A model generated the notes under the pieces. That model was not told where the DNA came from and did not search any database. It saw only the letters and a program-made list of their open reading frames with translations. Shown here piece after piece: positions 9,771 through 19,183 of a DNA stretch of 64,000 nucleotides. Source of the DNA: Erysipelotrichaceae bacterium. Lineage in GTDB: Bacteria; Bacillota_I; Bacilli_A; Erysipelotrichales; Erysipelotrichaceae. The stretch covers positions 1 through 64,000 of the forward strand of contig JALEZD010000019.1 in assembly GCA_022772735.1 (NCBI GenBank), read 5' to 3'. Numbering within the stretch: position 1 is the stretch's first letter; each line of letters opens with the position of its first letter. The translations under genes were made by a program, and so were the position numbers.

Positions 9771-12700
9771 TTAAAGCCTCCTCACTTTTTAAAATCACAT
9801 CAAAAATAACTCTAAATTTATCATTTATTTTTGGAATTCTTACAATTATTTTGTTATCAATATATTTTAATGTAATGTCTTTACTAATTCCAGTAAATAT
9901 TTCAAATAGCTTTATTCCATTTAACCTATCAGAATATTCTTTAGTAAAAATAACTTCACTAATTCCTTTTATTTCTCTATACTTTTCAACAAAATTATAG
10001 CTAATTAAAATCTCTAATTTTTTCTTATCAAATAACGATGAAACAACCTTTGGTAACTTGCCATATTCATCTATAACACTATTTCTTAAATTTTCTAAAT
10101 CTTCTAATGAAGTCATCTTATCAATATCTTGATACATACTTATTTTATCAAAATCATCTGGAGTAAAATTTTTAGGTAAATAACCATCAACGGCTACATT
10201 AATAACCTCTTTATCTTCTTTAATTGAAATTTCTTCTCCTTTTTCTTGTTTAATAGCATCTTCAAGCATTTCAATATACATATCAATTCCAACAGTATCA
10301 ATAAATCCTGATTGTTCTGGTCCAAGCATATCTCCAGCACCCCTGATAGTTAAATCCCTCATCGCAATTTTGTACCCACTTCCTAATTGGGCAAACTCTT
10401 TTATTGCTTTTAATCTCTTACTTGCAATTTCAGTTATCTCTTTTTTACTTGGAATCATTAAATATGCATATGCAATTCTGTTTGATCTTCCAACTCTACC
10501 CTTAATTTGATAAAGTTGTGATAAACCAAATCTGTCTGCATTCTCAATTATTATAGTATTTGCATTAGGAATATCTATTCCAGTTTCTATTATTGTTGTA
10601 CATATCAAAACATTACATTCGTTGAATGTAAATTTCATCATTACATCTTCAATTTCATCTCTATCCATCTTTCCATGTGCAACATTAACCCTAGCATCAG
10701 GAATCAACTTCTGAATTTTTCTTGCGACATTATATATTTCATCTACATTATTAAAAAGATAAAATACTTGTCCATCTCTTGAAAGTTCTCTTTCGATGAC
10801 TTCCTTAATCAAATTATTGTTCTTTTCAACAACATATGTTTGTACAGGATATCTATTATCTGGAGGTGTTTCTAATTGAGATAATTGTCTTACACCTACA
10901 AGAGACATTTGTAATGTTCTAGGAATAGGTGTTGCGGATAATGAAATAACATCTAAAGAACTCTTCATTTCTTTTATTTTTTCTTTATGTTCAACACCAA
11001 ATCTCTGCTCTTCATCAATTATTAAAAGTCCTAAATCTTTAAACTCAACATCTTTACTTAATATTCTGTGTGTACCAATTATAATATCAACTTTACCATC
11101 ATTTAAGTCTTTAATAATTTGTTTTTGATTAGATGCAATCACAAACCTATTTAAAACTTTAATATTTACAGGATAATCTTTAAATCTATGTTTAAATGTA
11201 TTGAAATGTTGTTGAGATAAAATGGTTGTAGGGCATAAAAATGCAACTTGCTTGTTTTCACTAACTGCTTTAAATGCAGCTCTAATCGCAACCTCAGTTT
11301 TCCCAAAACCAACATCTCCTATAATAAGTCTATCCATTGGTTTTTCATTTTGCATATCTTTTTTTACATCTTCAACAGCCTTTTTTTGATCTATTGTTAA
11401 TTCATACTCAAAAGAATCTTCAAATTCTTTTTGATATTCACTATCTTCTTTATATGCATATCCAATATTATTTTCCCTACTTGAATAAAGTTTAACTAAT
11501 CTCTTTGCTAAATCTGCAACATTTTCCTTTATTTTTTGTTTAGTATTTTCCCAATCATTACTTCCTAACTTGTTTAATTTTGGAATAACCCCTTCTCTAG
11601 AAACAAACTTTCTAACAAGTCTAAATTGTTCAAGTGGAACAAGTAGTTCTGCATTACCTTTATATACGACTTTTAAAAAATCTCTATGAATCCCTTGTAC
11701 TTCTCGTGTTTCAATGCCAATATATTGCCCAACTCCATGTGTATTATGAACAATATAATCACCCCTTTTTAATTCTTGATGGTTATTTATTACTTCTGCA
11801 TTTTTAAATTTATTCGCATATTTATTAACTGAAGATTTAATTTCAAATAAGTCTTGAGAGCTGATTATTGTTATGTTTTCTAAATTTGCTCTAAAACCTT
11901 GAAAAATATTATCAAAAACAATATTTATACCTTCTTTAATATCCTCATTATCTAAAATTAGATTATATGGTATATTTAATTCTCCACACGCATTAATAAC
12001 CTTTTCCATTTCTTTATCATTTAAAAACATTAATATTCTATTTTCGTTTTTAACTATTATTTTTAACAAATTATTTAAATTTTCTTTAGGTAAATCTAAC
12101 TCTTCAATACCAGAACAATTATTCCCATAATAGTTTATTTGTATTAACTTGTTATTTGGAATTATTCTATGAAAGTCATGCATTAGTGCATATCTAGGCA
12201 ACAATTTTTTCTCTTGAACCATATCTTGAACATATGATGTTGTTTCTTCTAAAATTTTATTGAGCGTAGAATTAATAAGTTCAAGCGAATCAACTATTAT
12301 TAAAGGTTGATTAATATAATCAAAAATACTTCCTGTTTTATCCACAAAAGTATAATAAGAATATAAATAATTTTCTTTTATATGATTATTTATGTATTCT
12401 AAATCCATTTCTATTTTAGATTTTAAAAGTTCATCATTTAAACTAGAAATAAGTTGTTTAGCTTTTAAATTTATTGAGTCTATATCATTTTCATCAAATA
12501 AAATATCACTGGCTGGAATAAAAGTAACTTCATCAATATTTTTAATTGTTTTTTGAGTATTTATATCAAAAAATCTAATGCTTTCAATATATGTATCAAA
12601 AAATTCAATTCTTACAGGATATTCATTATTCATTGAATAAAAATCAATAATACCTCCTCTTATCGCAAATGTTAAAGGAGTATCTATATGTGAAACTTGA

Positions 12701-13185
12701 CTATATCCACTTTTAATTAAAGTATCTTTTAAAAATGACATACTAATTTCTTGATCTACCTTTAAATTAATAATGTTACTTTTAAAAAGCTCTACTCTTG
12801 GTAACTGTCTAATTATTGCAGCCGTATGTGTAACAATAACCTTGTTATCATCATTTAATAACTTATAAAGCACTTCAATTTTTGAAGCCATATTCTCTGG
12901 TGAAGATGCTATAGCTTCCACTCTTAAAGATTCTTCAACAGAAAAAAGAACAACATCATCTTTAAGTAGTGTACTTAATCTTTCATAAATTCTTTGTGCG
13001 TTATATAAATTGTTTTTTATAATCAATATTGGTCTTTTTCTTAATTTAAAGCTAGCTGATATAATAATCGCTTCTTCAATTAGTGAATTACTAACTAATT
13101 CATTATTTTCATTAATAAGATTTTTTACTGCTGGATTTTCTTCAAATAAACTTAATAATCTATCTATCATATTAGTTAAACTCAT
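9760..13185 (-). CDS. mfd: Transcription-repair coupling factor Mfd
   Basis: An ATP-dependent translocase that pushes stalled RNA polymerase off damaged DNA and recruits UvrA. It has 1141 aa, full length for the family. A degenerate UvrB-like domain is at the N-terminus. The RNA-polymerase-interacting domain begins around 480 (RGDYIVHNTHGVGQYIGIE). The RecG-like helicase motor includes Walker A IIGDVGFGKTEVA, DEEQ box LLIIDEEQRFG and motif VI QIKGRVGRS. The UvrA-masking domain is C-terminal. The start overlaps the pth stop by 14 bp. The ribosome-binding site is weak, consistent with coupled translation. Confidence 0.97.
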   Translation of the reverse strand: MSLTNMIDRLLSLFEENPAVKNLINENNELVSNSLIEEAIIISASFKLRKRPILIIKNNLYNAQRIYERLSTLLKDDVVLFSVEESLRVEAIASSPENMASKIEVLYKLLNDDNKVIVTHTAAIIRQLPRVELFKSNIINLKVDQEISMSFLKDTLIKSGYSQVSHIDTPLTFAIRGGIIDFYSMNNEYPVRIEFFDTYIESIRFFDINTQKTIKNIDEVTFIPASDILFDENDIDSINLKAKQLISSLNDELLKSKIEMDLEYINNHIKENYLYSYYTFVDKTGSIFDYINQPLIIVDSLELINSTLNKILEETTSYVQDMVQEKKLLPRYALMHDFHRIIPNNKLIQINYYGNNCSGIEELDLPKENLNNLLKIIVKNENRILMFLNDKEMEKVINACGELNIPYNLILDNEDIKEGINIVFDNIFQGFRANLENITIISSQDLFEIKSSVNKYANKFKNAEVINNHQELKRGDYIVHNTHGVGQYIGIETREVQGIHRDFLKVVYKGNAELLVPLEQFRLVRKFVSREGVIPKLNKLGSNDWENTKQKIKENVADLAKRLVKLYSSRENNIGYAYKEDSEYQKEFEDSFEYELTIDQKKAVEDVKKDMQNEKPMDRLIIGDVGFGKTEVAIRAAFKAVSENKQVAFLCPTTILSQQHFNTFKHRFKDYPVNIKVLNRFVIASNQKQIIKDLNDGKVDIIIGTHRILSKDVEFKDLGLLIIDEEQRFGVEHKEKIKEMKSSLDVISLSATPIPRTLQMSLVGVRQLSQLETPPDNRYPVQTYVVEKNNNLIKEVIERELSRDGQVFYLFNNVDEIYNVARKIQKLIPDARVNVAHGKMDRDEIEDVMMKFTFNECNVLICTTIIETGIDIPNANTIIIENADRFGLSQLYQIKGRVGRSNRIAYAYLMIPSKKEITEIASKRLKAIKEFAQLGSGYKIAMRDLTIRGAGDMLGPEQSGFIDTVGIDMYIEMLEDAIKQEKGEEISIKEDKEVINVAVDGYLPKNFTPDDFDKISMYQDIDKMTSLEDLENLRNSVIDEYGKLPKVVSSLFDKKKLEILISYNFVEKYREIKGISEVIFTKEYSDRLNGIKLFEIFTGISKDITLKYIDNKIIVRIPKINDKFRVIFDVILKSEEALNED

Positions 13186-13726
13186 TCATAACTTTCATAA
13201 TGGGTTTACTAATAAATGCATATGCTGCATCCGCAGATTTATTAAATGCATTTTCATATAAATCTTGTTTATCTTTATCAAGTTTCCCCAACACATAATC
13301 TACAACAGGAATATTAGGATTTTTATCAATACCTATTCTAATTCTTGCAATATCTTGTGTATGTAATAAATCTATAATATTTTTCATACCCTTTTGTCCT
13401 CCAGCAGAACCACTCATTCTTATTCTAATATTACCTATTGGTAAATCTAAATCATCATGCAAAATAATTATGTCTTCAACATTTATTTTATAAAAATTTA
13501 CAGCCTGTAATACTGCTTCTCCTGATAAGTTCATATATGTTTGTGGCTTCATTAACATTACTTGTTCACCATTTACTTTTGTAATTGCGATTAATGATTT
13601 GAATTTATTTTGATTAATTTCAACACCTAATTTATTTGCTAAAATATCAATTGCTTCAAAACCACAATTATGTCTAGTTTTATTATATTTTACTCCTGGA
13701 TTTCCAAGTCCTACTATTAATTTCAT
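13172..13726 (-). CDS. pth: Peptidyl-tRNA hydrolase
   Basis: Hydrolyses the ester bond of peptidyl-tRNAs that drop off ribosomes. It has 184 aa with the active-site residues N9 (GLGNPG), H19 (TRHNCGFEAID) and the catalytic Asp in ILHDDLDLPIG, plus the substrate-binding stretch GSAGGQKGMKNI. The ATG at 13726 is chosen because AAAGAGGT stands upstream and the protein then begins MKLIVGLGNPG like its relatives. The frame stays open another 16 codons upstream, which I discard. It is the first gene of the operon continuing to divIC. Confidence 0.97.
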   Translation of the reverse strand: MKLIVGLGNPGVKYNKTRHNCGFEAIDILANKLGVEINQNKFKSLIAITKVNGEQVMLMKPQTYMNLSGEAVLQAVNFYKINVEDIIILHDDLDLPIGNIRIRMSGSAGGQKGMKNIIDLLHTQDIARIRIGIDKNPNIPVVDYVLGKLDKDKQDLYENAFNKSADAAYAFISKPIMKVMNEFN

Positions 13727-13851
13727 ATATACCTCTTTCAATAACCAATAATATAATACCAAATATTTTATCATTCACGAAAACATCACATAATATTCAT
13801 TGATTTATTTATACTATTTAGTATATTTATAGTAGTCCAAGGAGAACGTAT

Positions 13852-14670
13852 ATGAAAAAAGATTGGATATTAAGATTTATTAAAGGAATGTTTATTGGAT
13901 CTGGATTTATTTTACCTGGAGTTAGTGGTGGTGCTTTAGCTGCAATTTTTGGTATTTATGAAAGAATTATTGAATTTCTTGCGAATATAACCAAAAATTT
14001 TAAAGAAAATGTATTATTTTTTTTTCCAATTGGACTTGGAGCCGTCTTTGGAATTATATTATTTTCTTATGGAGTAAGTTTTTTACTTGGAAACTATGAA
14101 ATAATAATGATGTGGTTTTTTGTAGGTTGTATTGTTGGAACAATACCTTCATTATGGAAAGAAGCAGGAAAAAACGGTAGAACTAAAAGAGAAATAATAA
14201 TATTTATTACATCATTTGTTTTAGGTATAATTGGACTTTATTTAGGTAATAATATTGCGAATGGGAACGTTGATCAAAACTTTTTTACATGGATTATCGC
14301 AGGAATGCTTATATCATTAGGAATGATTGTTCCAGGACTTAGTCCATCAAATTTCATTGTATATATGGGAATGTATAAGTCTATGTCTGATGGATTTAAA
14401 AGTTTAGATTTTTCAATTATTTTACCAATATTAATTGGTATGGGCTTATCAATAATATTATTTTCAAAACTTGTTCATTTCATTTTTAAAAAAGCTTATC
14501 CTCAATTATTCCACTTTATTATCGGAATAGTATTTGCTTCAACGGTTATGATTATTCCAACTTCATATCCTAATTTTGATTTATTGGGTTATTTATCTTG
14601 TGTTGTTTTATTTATACTAGGTACTGGACTTGGATATTGGATGAGTATTTTAGAAGAAAAATATAAATAA
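13852..14670 (+). CDS. DUF368 membrane protein, polyprenyl-phosphate transporter family
   Basis: DUF368 proteins have been shown to carry undecaprenyl phosphate back across the membrane for cell-wall synthesis (PopT-type). The 272-aa protein has about eight to nine hydrophobic helices and the two inverted family signatures: GSGFILPGVSGGALAAIFG near residue 17, and GMIVPGLSPSNFIVYMG near residue 160. Such paired pseudo-symmetric motifs are expected for this fold. The ribosome-binding site AAGGAGA precedes the ATG. It is a single gene divergent from pth. Family membership is clear; the lipid substrate is inferred. Confidence 0.85.
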   Translation: MKKDWILRFIKGMFIGSGFILPGVSGGALAAIFGIYERIIEFLANITKNFKENVLFFFPIGLGAVFGIILFSYGVSFLLGNYEIIMMWFFVGCIVGTIPSLWKEAGKNGRTKREIIIFITSFVLGIIGLYLGNNIANGNVDQNFFTWIIAGMLISLGMIVPGLSPSNFIVYMGMYKSMSDGFKSLDFSIILPILIGMGLSIILFSKLVHFIFKKAYPQLFHFIIGIVFASTVMIIPTSYPNFDLLGYLSCVVLFILGTGLGYWMSILEEKYK

Positions 14671-14693
14671 CTATTTAATATACTTTATCAAAT

Positions 14694-14754
14694 AAAAAGA
14701 GAAATCATTTGAATTAAATTTTAAATAATTTTATTCATTTAATTTCTCTTTTTT
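14694..14754 (+). terminator. Terminator after the DUF368 gene
   Basis: Arms AAAAAGAGAAAT (14694-14705) and ATTTCTCTTTTT (14742-14753) can pair across an AT-rich loop. The rest of the gap to 14839 is AT-rich and I see nothing further in it. Confidence 0.65.
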
Positions 14755-14839
14755 AACGATATTAACTTATAATGGTAAAAATAATACAATTTTATAAGTT
14801 ACTTTATTTATAAAATATTAAAATAATGGAACTAATATT

Positions 14840-15295
14840 TTATACAATAATATTTCCATTTGCATCTGCTGGTTTAAAGCAAGCAATTATAAATTCAATA
14901 AAAGCTATAATTGCAGGAATAAATGTCCATGAAAATATAACAAATAAAATACCTGAACCAATTTTTCCTGCATAAAATTTATGAACTCCTAAGCCACCAA
15001 GGAAAAACGCTAAAACAAGATATACCACTTTGTTTACAACTTTTCCAGAAGCGTAAATTGGACTTTGTGAATTTGATTGTTGTGTTTGATTAACATTAAT
15101 ATTTAACCCACCATTTGGAAAATCATTTTTCTTTTCTACTTTGCTTACAATTGTTTTTGTTTCTGTTTTGAAAATTTCTACTTCATCCCCAATATGAGGA
15201 ACAAAATTTAAATCACTTGTGCGAACGTCTTCGATAGTATTGTAGTCTGTTCCGATAGATACGATATCTGATGTAATACCAATAATTTTTGCCAT
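14840..15295 (-). CDS. TM2-domain membrane protein with an N-terminal soluble domain
   Basis: A 151-aa protein. The first ~60 residues form a soluble beta-rich part (AKIIGITSDIVSIGTDYNTIEDV). A Gln/Asn/Ser-rich linker follows, then a TM2 domain from about 90: a helix, the conserved turn FLGGLGVHKFYAGKIGSGIL, and a second helix ending in a Lys/Pro tail. TM2 proteins are common and mostly of unknown function. The ATG at 15295 has a near-perfect AAGGAGG upstream; the frame continues upstream without support. It appears monocistronic. No function is claimed beyond the domain. Confidence 0.8.
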   Translation of the reverse strand: MAKIIGITSDIVSIGTDYNTIEDVRTSDLNFVPHIGDEVEIFKTETKTIVSKVEKKNDFPNGGLNINVNQTQQSNSQSPIYASGKVVNKVVYLVLAFFLGGLGVHKFYAGKIGSGILFVIFSWTFIPAIIAFIEFIIACFKPADANGNIIV

Positions 15296-15430
15296 AATTT
15301 CCTCCTTATAAAAAGATATAGAAATTATATATATATATATATGCGTCAATAGTAGCGACAAACTTTTTTCCTCATTTCATTTAAAGTAAATTTTATTTTC
15401 TTAAATTCTCTTTTTTAAAATTAATTAGAA

Positions 15431-16192
15431 TTAAATTTCTATCATATTATCAATAATATATACTGTTAAAAAGTAAAATAATATTATACAAATAATATTG
15501 ATAAAAAATGTTGGAACAAGTATATCAGATACAAGCATAAAATTATCAGATGCTACAATTGAACCTATAAAACTTGTTTCAAGGAATGGACTTGTAACAA
15601 ACGATATTAAAAATTCTAATAAAACATATAACAATATACCAAATGCCATTTTATTTTTTCTTGTATATTTTGTTTGTACTGCAGTTATTACAAAGAATAT
15701 TTTAATAACAAAAACAAATAAACCTAATACAATATTTAAAACAAACAAAGTTACATTATAATCTGTAAAAAACAAATGAATCAATTTACCTATTGTTTCA
15801 AACGCAACAGAAATAATATACATAATATTTTGTTCAAATAATGGAATAAATGATATAAATGTTCCTAGAAGTAATACAAATAATGCAATTACATACCATA
15901 AAGCTGAAGTAAATATTTTTGATAGTACTATTTTGTGTGTACTAACAGGTAAAGTTAATGTTAAATATCCAGAATCACTAAACATTGATGAATTGTAAAA
16001 CTTAATTACATTAGTTACTACCAAAACCAAAAGTGTAACCACAAATGTTGTAATAATTCCTCTTACAATTATATCTAATAAACCGCTACCCATTAAAAAT
16101 GAGCTAAAAAAACATATAACTAAAAATACAGAAAATATAAAACCATAAGCTCTATAACTTTGTGTAAAATCATACTTAAGTAATTTTACCAT
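15431..16192 (-). CDS. ABC-2-type transporter permease
   Basis: A membrane subunit of 253 aa with six predicted helices: two in the first 70 residues, a pair around 90-130, one near 160 and a C-terminal one near 225-245. The conserved element SDSGYLTLTLPVSTHKIVLSKI after helix 2 is typical of ABC-2 permeases in YtrA-type operons. It overlaps the ATPase gene by 7 bp and is last in the gntR-ATPase-permease operon. Related operons answer cell-wall antibiotics such as bacitracin or ramoplanin; the substrate here is unknown. Confidence 0.8.
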   Translation of the reverse strand: MVKLLKYDFTQSYRAYGFIFSVFLVICFFSSFLMGSGLLDIIVRGIITTFVVTLLVLVVTNVIKFYNSSMFSDSGYLTLTLPVSTHKIVLSKIFTSALWYVIALFVLLLGTFISFIPLFEQNIMYIISVAFETIGKLIHLFFTDYNVTLFVLNIVLGLFVFVIKIFFVITAVQTKYTRKNKMAFGILLYVLLEFLISFVTSPFLETSFIGSIVASDNFMLVSDILVPTFFINIICIILFYFLTVYIIDNMIEI

Positions 16193-16890
16193 TTGAATTC
16201 CTCCCTAAATATTTCATCAATAGATTTATTTCTTTCAAGTCTTAATTCTTCAGCGTCTTTATGTAAAATAATTTCTCCTTCTTTTACAAATATTACTTGA
16301 TCAAACACTCTTTCAATATCACTTATTAAATGAGTTGAAAATAAAACTAAACTTTCTGGTGAGTAATTATTTAATATTGTATCTAAAACTACCTCTCTTG
16401 ATGCAGGGTCAACTCCTCCAATAGGTTCATCTAGTATGTATATTTTTGCATTTCTACTCATCACAAGTATTAATCTCATTTTCTCTTTCATCCCTTTTGA
16501 AAGTTCTTTTACTCTCATATTAGGACTAAGATTCATTTTATACATAAGATTCATTGCTTTTTCAACATCGAAATCCTCATACAAATCTTCAAAAATACTT
16601 AATGTGTCTTTAATCTTCATCCAACTTTGAAAATAATCAACATCAGGTAAATATGAAATAATACCTTTTGACTTTACTCCATGTTTTTCACCATCAATTA
16701 ATATTTCACCAGTATAGTCTTTTAATAATCCATTTATTAATTTTATTATTGTTGTTTTACCAGCACCATTTGGACCAAGTAAGCCAACAATTCTTCCTGA
16801 ACTCACACTAAAGTTAACATTATTTAAAGCAACTTTTTTCCCATATTTTTTATTTACATTTTTAAATTCTATTAAAACTTTTTCTTCCAT
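16186..16890 (-). CDS. ABC transporter ATP-binding protein (YtrB-like)
   Basis: The ATPase subunit partners the neighbouring permease. It has 234 aa with Walker A GLLGPNGAGKTT near residue 35, a signature region VKELSKGMKEKMRLIL (degenerate LSKGM in place of LSGGQ, common in this subfamily), Walker B KIYILDEPIGGVDP and the switch His in LVLFSTHLISDIE. It starts 2 nt after the gntR stop, so all three genes are probably co-transcribed and under control of that repressor. Confidence 0.92.
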   Translation of the reverse strand: MEEKVLIEFKNVNKKYGKKVALNNVNFSVSSGRIVGLLGPNGAGKTTIIKLINGLLKDYTGEILIDGEKHGVKSKGIISYLPDVDYFQSWMKIKDTLSIFEDLYEDFDVEKAMNLMYKMNLSPNMRVKELSKGMKEKMRLILVMSRNAKIYILDEPIGGVDPASREVVLDTILNNYSPESLVLFSTHLISDIERVFDQVIFVKEGEIILHKDAEELRLERNKSIDEIFREEFKW

Positions 16891-16892
16891 TT

Positions 16893-17246
16893 CTATTCCT
16901 CCATAATCATTAATACAGCTTTATCCTTTGAAATTCCTAAACCTTCCATTTCATTTAGAAATTTACTTACTTTTTCTTTAGCTACTATATCTTTTATTTC
17001 ATCAATCTTTTCTTTTGATGCATTAATAAATCTTCCTGAAGTACTTTCAGATTTCATTAGCCCTTCTTTTTCAAGTTCACTTAATGCTTTTTGTATAGTA
17101 TTAGGATTAACTCCATAAAATAAAGCTAAGTTTCTTACTGAATCAACCTGATCTCCTGTTTTTAACTTTTCAGAAATTAATTGTGCTTTAATATCATCAA
17201 TTATTTGCATATAAATGGGAAATTTATCATTAAACGAAAATGTCAT
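16893..17246 (-). CDS. GntR-family repressor, YtrA subfamily
   Basis: A short GntR regulator of 117 aa: winged helix at about 10-75 (KFPIYMQIIDDIKAQLISEKLKTGDQ, then GVNPNTIQKALSELEKEGL) and a ~40-residue helical dimerisation tail. The absence of a larger effector domain is characteristic of YtrA regulators, which usually autorepress their own ABC operon. The ribosome-binding site is AAAGGAGA. The inverted repeat at 17265-17286 is the likely operator. Confidence 0.9.
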   Translation of the reverse strand: MTFSFNDKFPIYMQIIDDIKAQLISEKLKTGDQVDSVRNLALFYGVNPNTIQKALSELEKEGLMKSESTSGRFINASKEKIDEIKDIVAKEKVSKFLNEMEGLGISKDKAVLMIMEE

Positions 17247-17264
17247 ATATTCTCCTTTCTATTT

Positions 17265-17286
17265 TTGTATTACTCTACTAATACAA
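17265..17286. promoter_or_regulatory. Probable YtrA-type operator and promoter of the gntR-ABC operon
   Basis: The perfect 8-bp inverted repeat TTGTATTA-N6-TAATACAA lies just upstream of the gntR ribosome-binding site. On the minus strand a perfect -35 TTGACA (17312-17307) sits 18 bp before a TATTGT -10 that overlaps the repeat, so a bound dimer would block the promoter. A second small inverted repeat, AAGTTG-N8-CAACTT, covers the -35. Confidence 0.6.
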
Positions 17287-17346
17287 TATTACATTAAGTT
17301 GTTTTTTGTCAACTTTAATGTTTTAATTTTATAAAAGGAAGATGTT

Positions 17347-18108
17347 ATGAAAAAAATTTTATTAATATTATTATCATTACTAATTTTTATTTTAATAATT
17401 GGTATTACTAGTAAATTTATACATAATTCAAAAAATAATGAAGTTGAAGAATTACATAGTGAAACACCTATTCCAACAGAAAATACAAGTATTGATGAGC
17501 CTGAAAATAATGAAAAAACTGTTGAATATGATCCATCATTATTTACCGATTTAAATAGTATTCTTATTCTTGCGAATAAAAGTCATCCACTACCTGAAGA
17601 CTATGAACCAAGTGATCTTGTAACTCCAAATGTTAAAGTAAATAAAAGCGGTTTATCATTAAGAAAAGAGGCAAGTGATGCAATTGAAGAAATGTTCAAT
17701 GCTGCAAAAGAAGAGGGTATTAATTTAGTTTTGGGGTCATCTTATAGATCATATTCATATCAAGCTTCATTATTTAGTAGATATGTTGCAAAAGATGGTG
17801 AAGAAAAAGCTGCAAAGTACAGTTCTAAACCTGGTCAATCTGAACATCAAACAGGACTTGCAGCTGATATTAGTGATGAAAGTGGTGAAAACTTTTTAAA
17901 ACAAAGTTTTAAAGATACTAAAGAAGGTATTTGGTTAAAAGATAATTCTTACAAATTTGGATATATTTTAAGATATCCTGAAGGTAAAGAAGAAATAACT
18001 GGATATATGTTTGAACCTTGGCATTTTAGATATATAGGAAAAGAAGAAGCATTAAAAGTATATAATTCTGGATTGTGCTTTGAAGAATTTTATAAAATTT
18101 TAGATTAA
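17347..18108 (+). CDS. D,D-carboxypeptidase, VanY/M15B family, membrane-anchored
   Basis: A zinc peptidase that trims the terminal D-Ala of peptidoglycan stem peptides outside the cell. It has 253 aa: a signal-anchor helix (about 3-25), an acidic low-complexity linker (EVEELHSETPIPTENT) and the M15B domain from about 95. The domain includes LGSSYRSYSYQASLF, the zinc motif SEHQTGLAADI (His and Asp ligands) and the third ligand in EPWHFRYIG. All catalytic features are intact. It is transcribed divergently from the gntR-ABC operon, a cell-envelope-stress type, so both may respond to wall damage (inference). Confidence 0.9.
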   Translation: MKKILLILLSLLIFILIIGITSKFIHNSKNNEVEELHSETPIPTENTSIDEPENNEKTVEYDPSLFTDLNSILILANKSHPLPEDYEPSDLVTPNVKVNKSGLSLRKEASDAIEEMFNAAKEEGINLVLGSSYRSYSYQASLFSRYVAKDGEEKAAKYSSKPGQSEHQTGLAADISDESGENFLKQSFKDTKEGIWLKDNSYKFGYILRYPEGKEEITGYMFEPWHFRYIGKEEALKVYNSGLCFEEFYKILD

Positions 18109-18135
18109 AAAAGTTCCGTTTATTTGGAACTTTTT
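18108..18135. terminator. Bidirectional terminator between the carboxypeptidase gene and gpmA
   Basis: Arms AAAAAGTTCC and GGAACTTTTT enclose an 8-nt loop between two converging genes. Confidence 0.9.
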
Positions 18136-18141
18136 ATATTT

Positions 18142-18828
18142 TTATAGATAATATTTTTTCGCAACACTTAAATCATCATTTAATTCATAAACAAGTGGTT
18201 GTCCTGTTGGAATTTCAACTTCCATAATTTCATCATCACTTAATTTATCTAAATGTTTAACAAGTGCTCTTAAAGAGTTTCCATGTGCAGCAATTAAAAC
18301 ATTTTTTCCTTCTTTTAATGCTTTTACAATGTTATCTTCATAGAAAGGTAAAACTCTTTCTAATGTTATTTTTAGATTTTCTCCCATTGGAATACTTGAT
18401 GTTTCAAGTTTTGAATATGCACGATGATTTGTGCTTGATTTTGGATCATCTGCTTCAAGTAATGGTGGAAGTGTATCATATGATCTTCTCCATAACTTAA
18501 CTTGATCAGCACCATATTTTTCTGCTGTTTGTTCTTTGTTTAAACCTTGTAAAGCCCCATAGTGTCTTTCATTTAAACGATATGTTTTGTATTCAGGTAA
18601 ATATAATTGATCACTATATTCTAGTACATAATGTAAAGTTTTGATTGCTCTTTTTAATACAGATGTATAACAAACATCAAAAAGAATTCCTGCTTCTTTG
18701 ATTTTTTTACCAGCATCTATAGCTTGTTGAACACCATTTTCAGATAAATCAACATCCATCCATCCAGTAAATTGATTGCTTAAATTCCATTCACTTTGAC
18801 CATGTCTTACTAATACTAATTTTTTCAT
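18142..18828 (-). CDS. gpmA: 2,3-bisphosphoglycerate-dependent phosphoglycerate mutase
   Basis: This glycolytic enzyme interconverts 3- and 2-phosphoglycerate through a phosphohistidine. Its 228 residues show the catalytic [10 protein letters not shown] (H9), the family insert [12 protein letters not shown], the substrate loop [12 protein letters not shown], and the second active-site His in [11 protein letters not shown]. The length fits the dPGM family rather than short broad-specificity phosphatases. The ribosome-binding site is GGAGG. It appears monocistronic with a shared terminator downstream. Confidence 0.96.
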   Translation of the reverse strand: MKKLVLVRHGQSEWNLSNQFTGWMDVDLSENGVQQAIDAGKKIKEAGILFDVCYTSVLKRAIKTLHYVLEYSDQLYLPEYKTYRLNERHYGALQGLNKEQTAEKYGADQVKLWRRSYDTLPPLLEADDPKSSTNHRAYSKLETSSIPMGENLKITLERVLPFYEDNIVKALKEGKNVLIAAHGNSLRALVKHLDKLSDDEIMEVEIPTGQPLVYELNDDLSVAKKYYL

Positions 18829-18942
18829 TTTAAGTCCTCCATATCTAGTTTATACTATAGTAATTTAAAACTCAATTAATATGTTATAATTTGTGAGTTA
18901 ATTAATAAGTGTTATTTATACATATTAAAATTCCCGTTTTAA

Positions 18943-18971
18943 TTGACTTTTATCTAATCGTTTTGTATTAT
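18943..18971 (+). promoter_or_regulatory. rpmH operon promoter
   Basis: TTGACT (18943-18948), 17 bp, TATTAT (18966-18971). The mRNA would start near 18978, about 40 nt before rpmH. The 18829-19017 gap has no perfect DnaA boxes. Confidence 0.75.
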
Positions 18972-19017
18972 ATACTAGCATTGTTCGATTATTGTATAAA
19001 AACTGGAGGTGCTAAAT

Positions 19018-19152
19018 ATGAAAAGAACATATCAACCTAGCAAAAGAAAACACCAAAAGACTCACGGATTCAGAGCTCGTATGGCAACAGTAGGTGGCCG
19101 TAAGGTTCTTGCAAGACGCCGTGCTAAAGGTAGAAAGACATTGTCTGTTTAG
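19018..19152 (+). CDS. rpmH: 50S ribosomal protein bL34
   Basis: This 44-aa, extremely basic ribosomal protein begins [18 protein letters not shown] and ends [12 protein letters not shown], the standard bL34 sequence. Ribosome-binding site ACTGGAGGT. The gene is visibly richer in G+C (CGT, CGC and GGC codons) than its neighbours, as expected for a highly expressed gene. It is first of the rpmH-rnpA-yidC-jag group, with a terminator hairpin starting at its stop codon. Confidence 0.99.
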   Translation: MKRTYQPSKRKHQKTHGFRARMATVGGRKVLARRRAKGRKTLSV

Positions 19153-19175
19153 CCACCTATTTGGTGGCTTTTTTT
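19152..19175 (+). terminator. Terminator/attenuator between rpmH and rnpA
   Basis: GCCACC-TATTT-GGTGGC followed by seven T, starting at the last base of the rpmH stop. It probably lets most transcripts stop after rpmH while some read into rnpA, matching the very different amounts needed. Confidence 0.9.
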
Positions 19176-19183
19176 GAATTATT

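Noticed and set aside
14755-14839. Possible gene or RNA in the AT-rich gap before the TM2 gene
   Set aside because: Only weak A/T inverted repeats, no promoter pair or coding frame.
18829-19017. Alternative replication origin upstream of rpmH
   Set aside because: No perfect DnaA box was seen there, while three perfect boxes and the skew change lie at 21735-21846.
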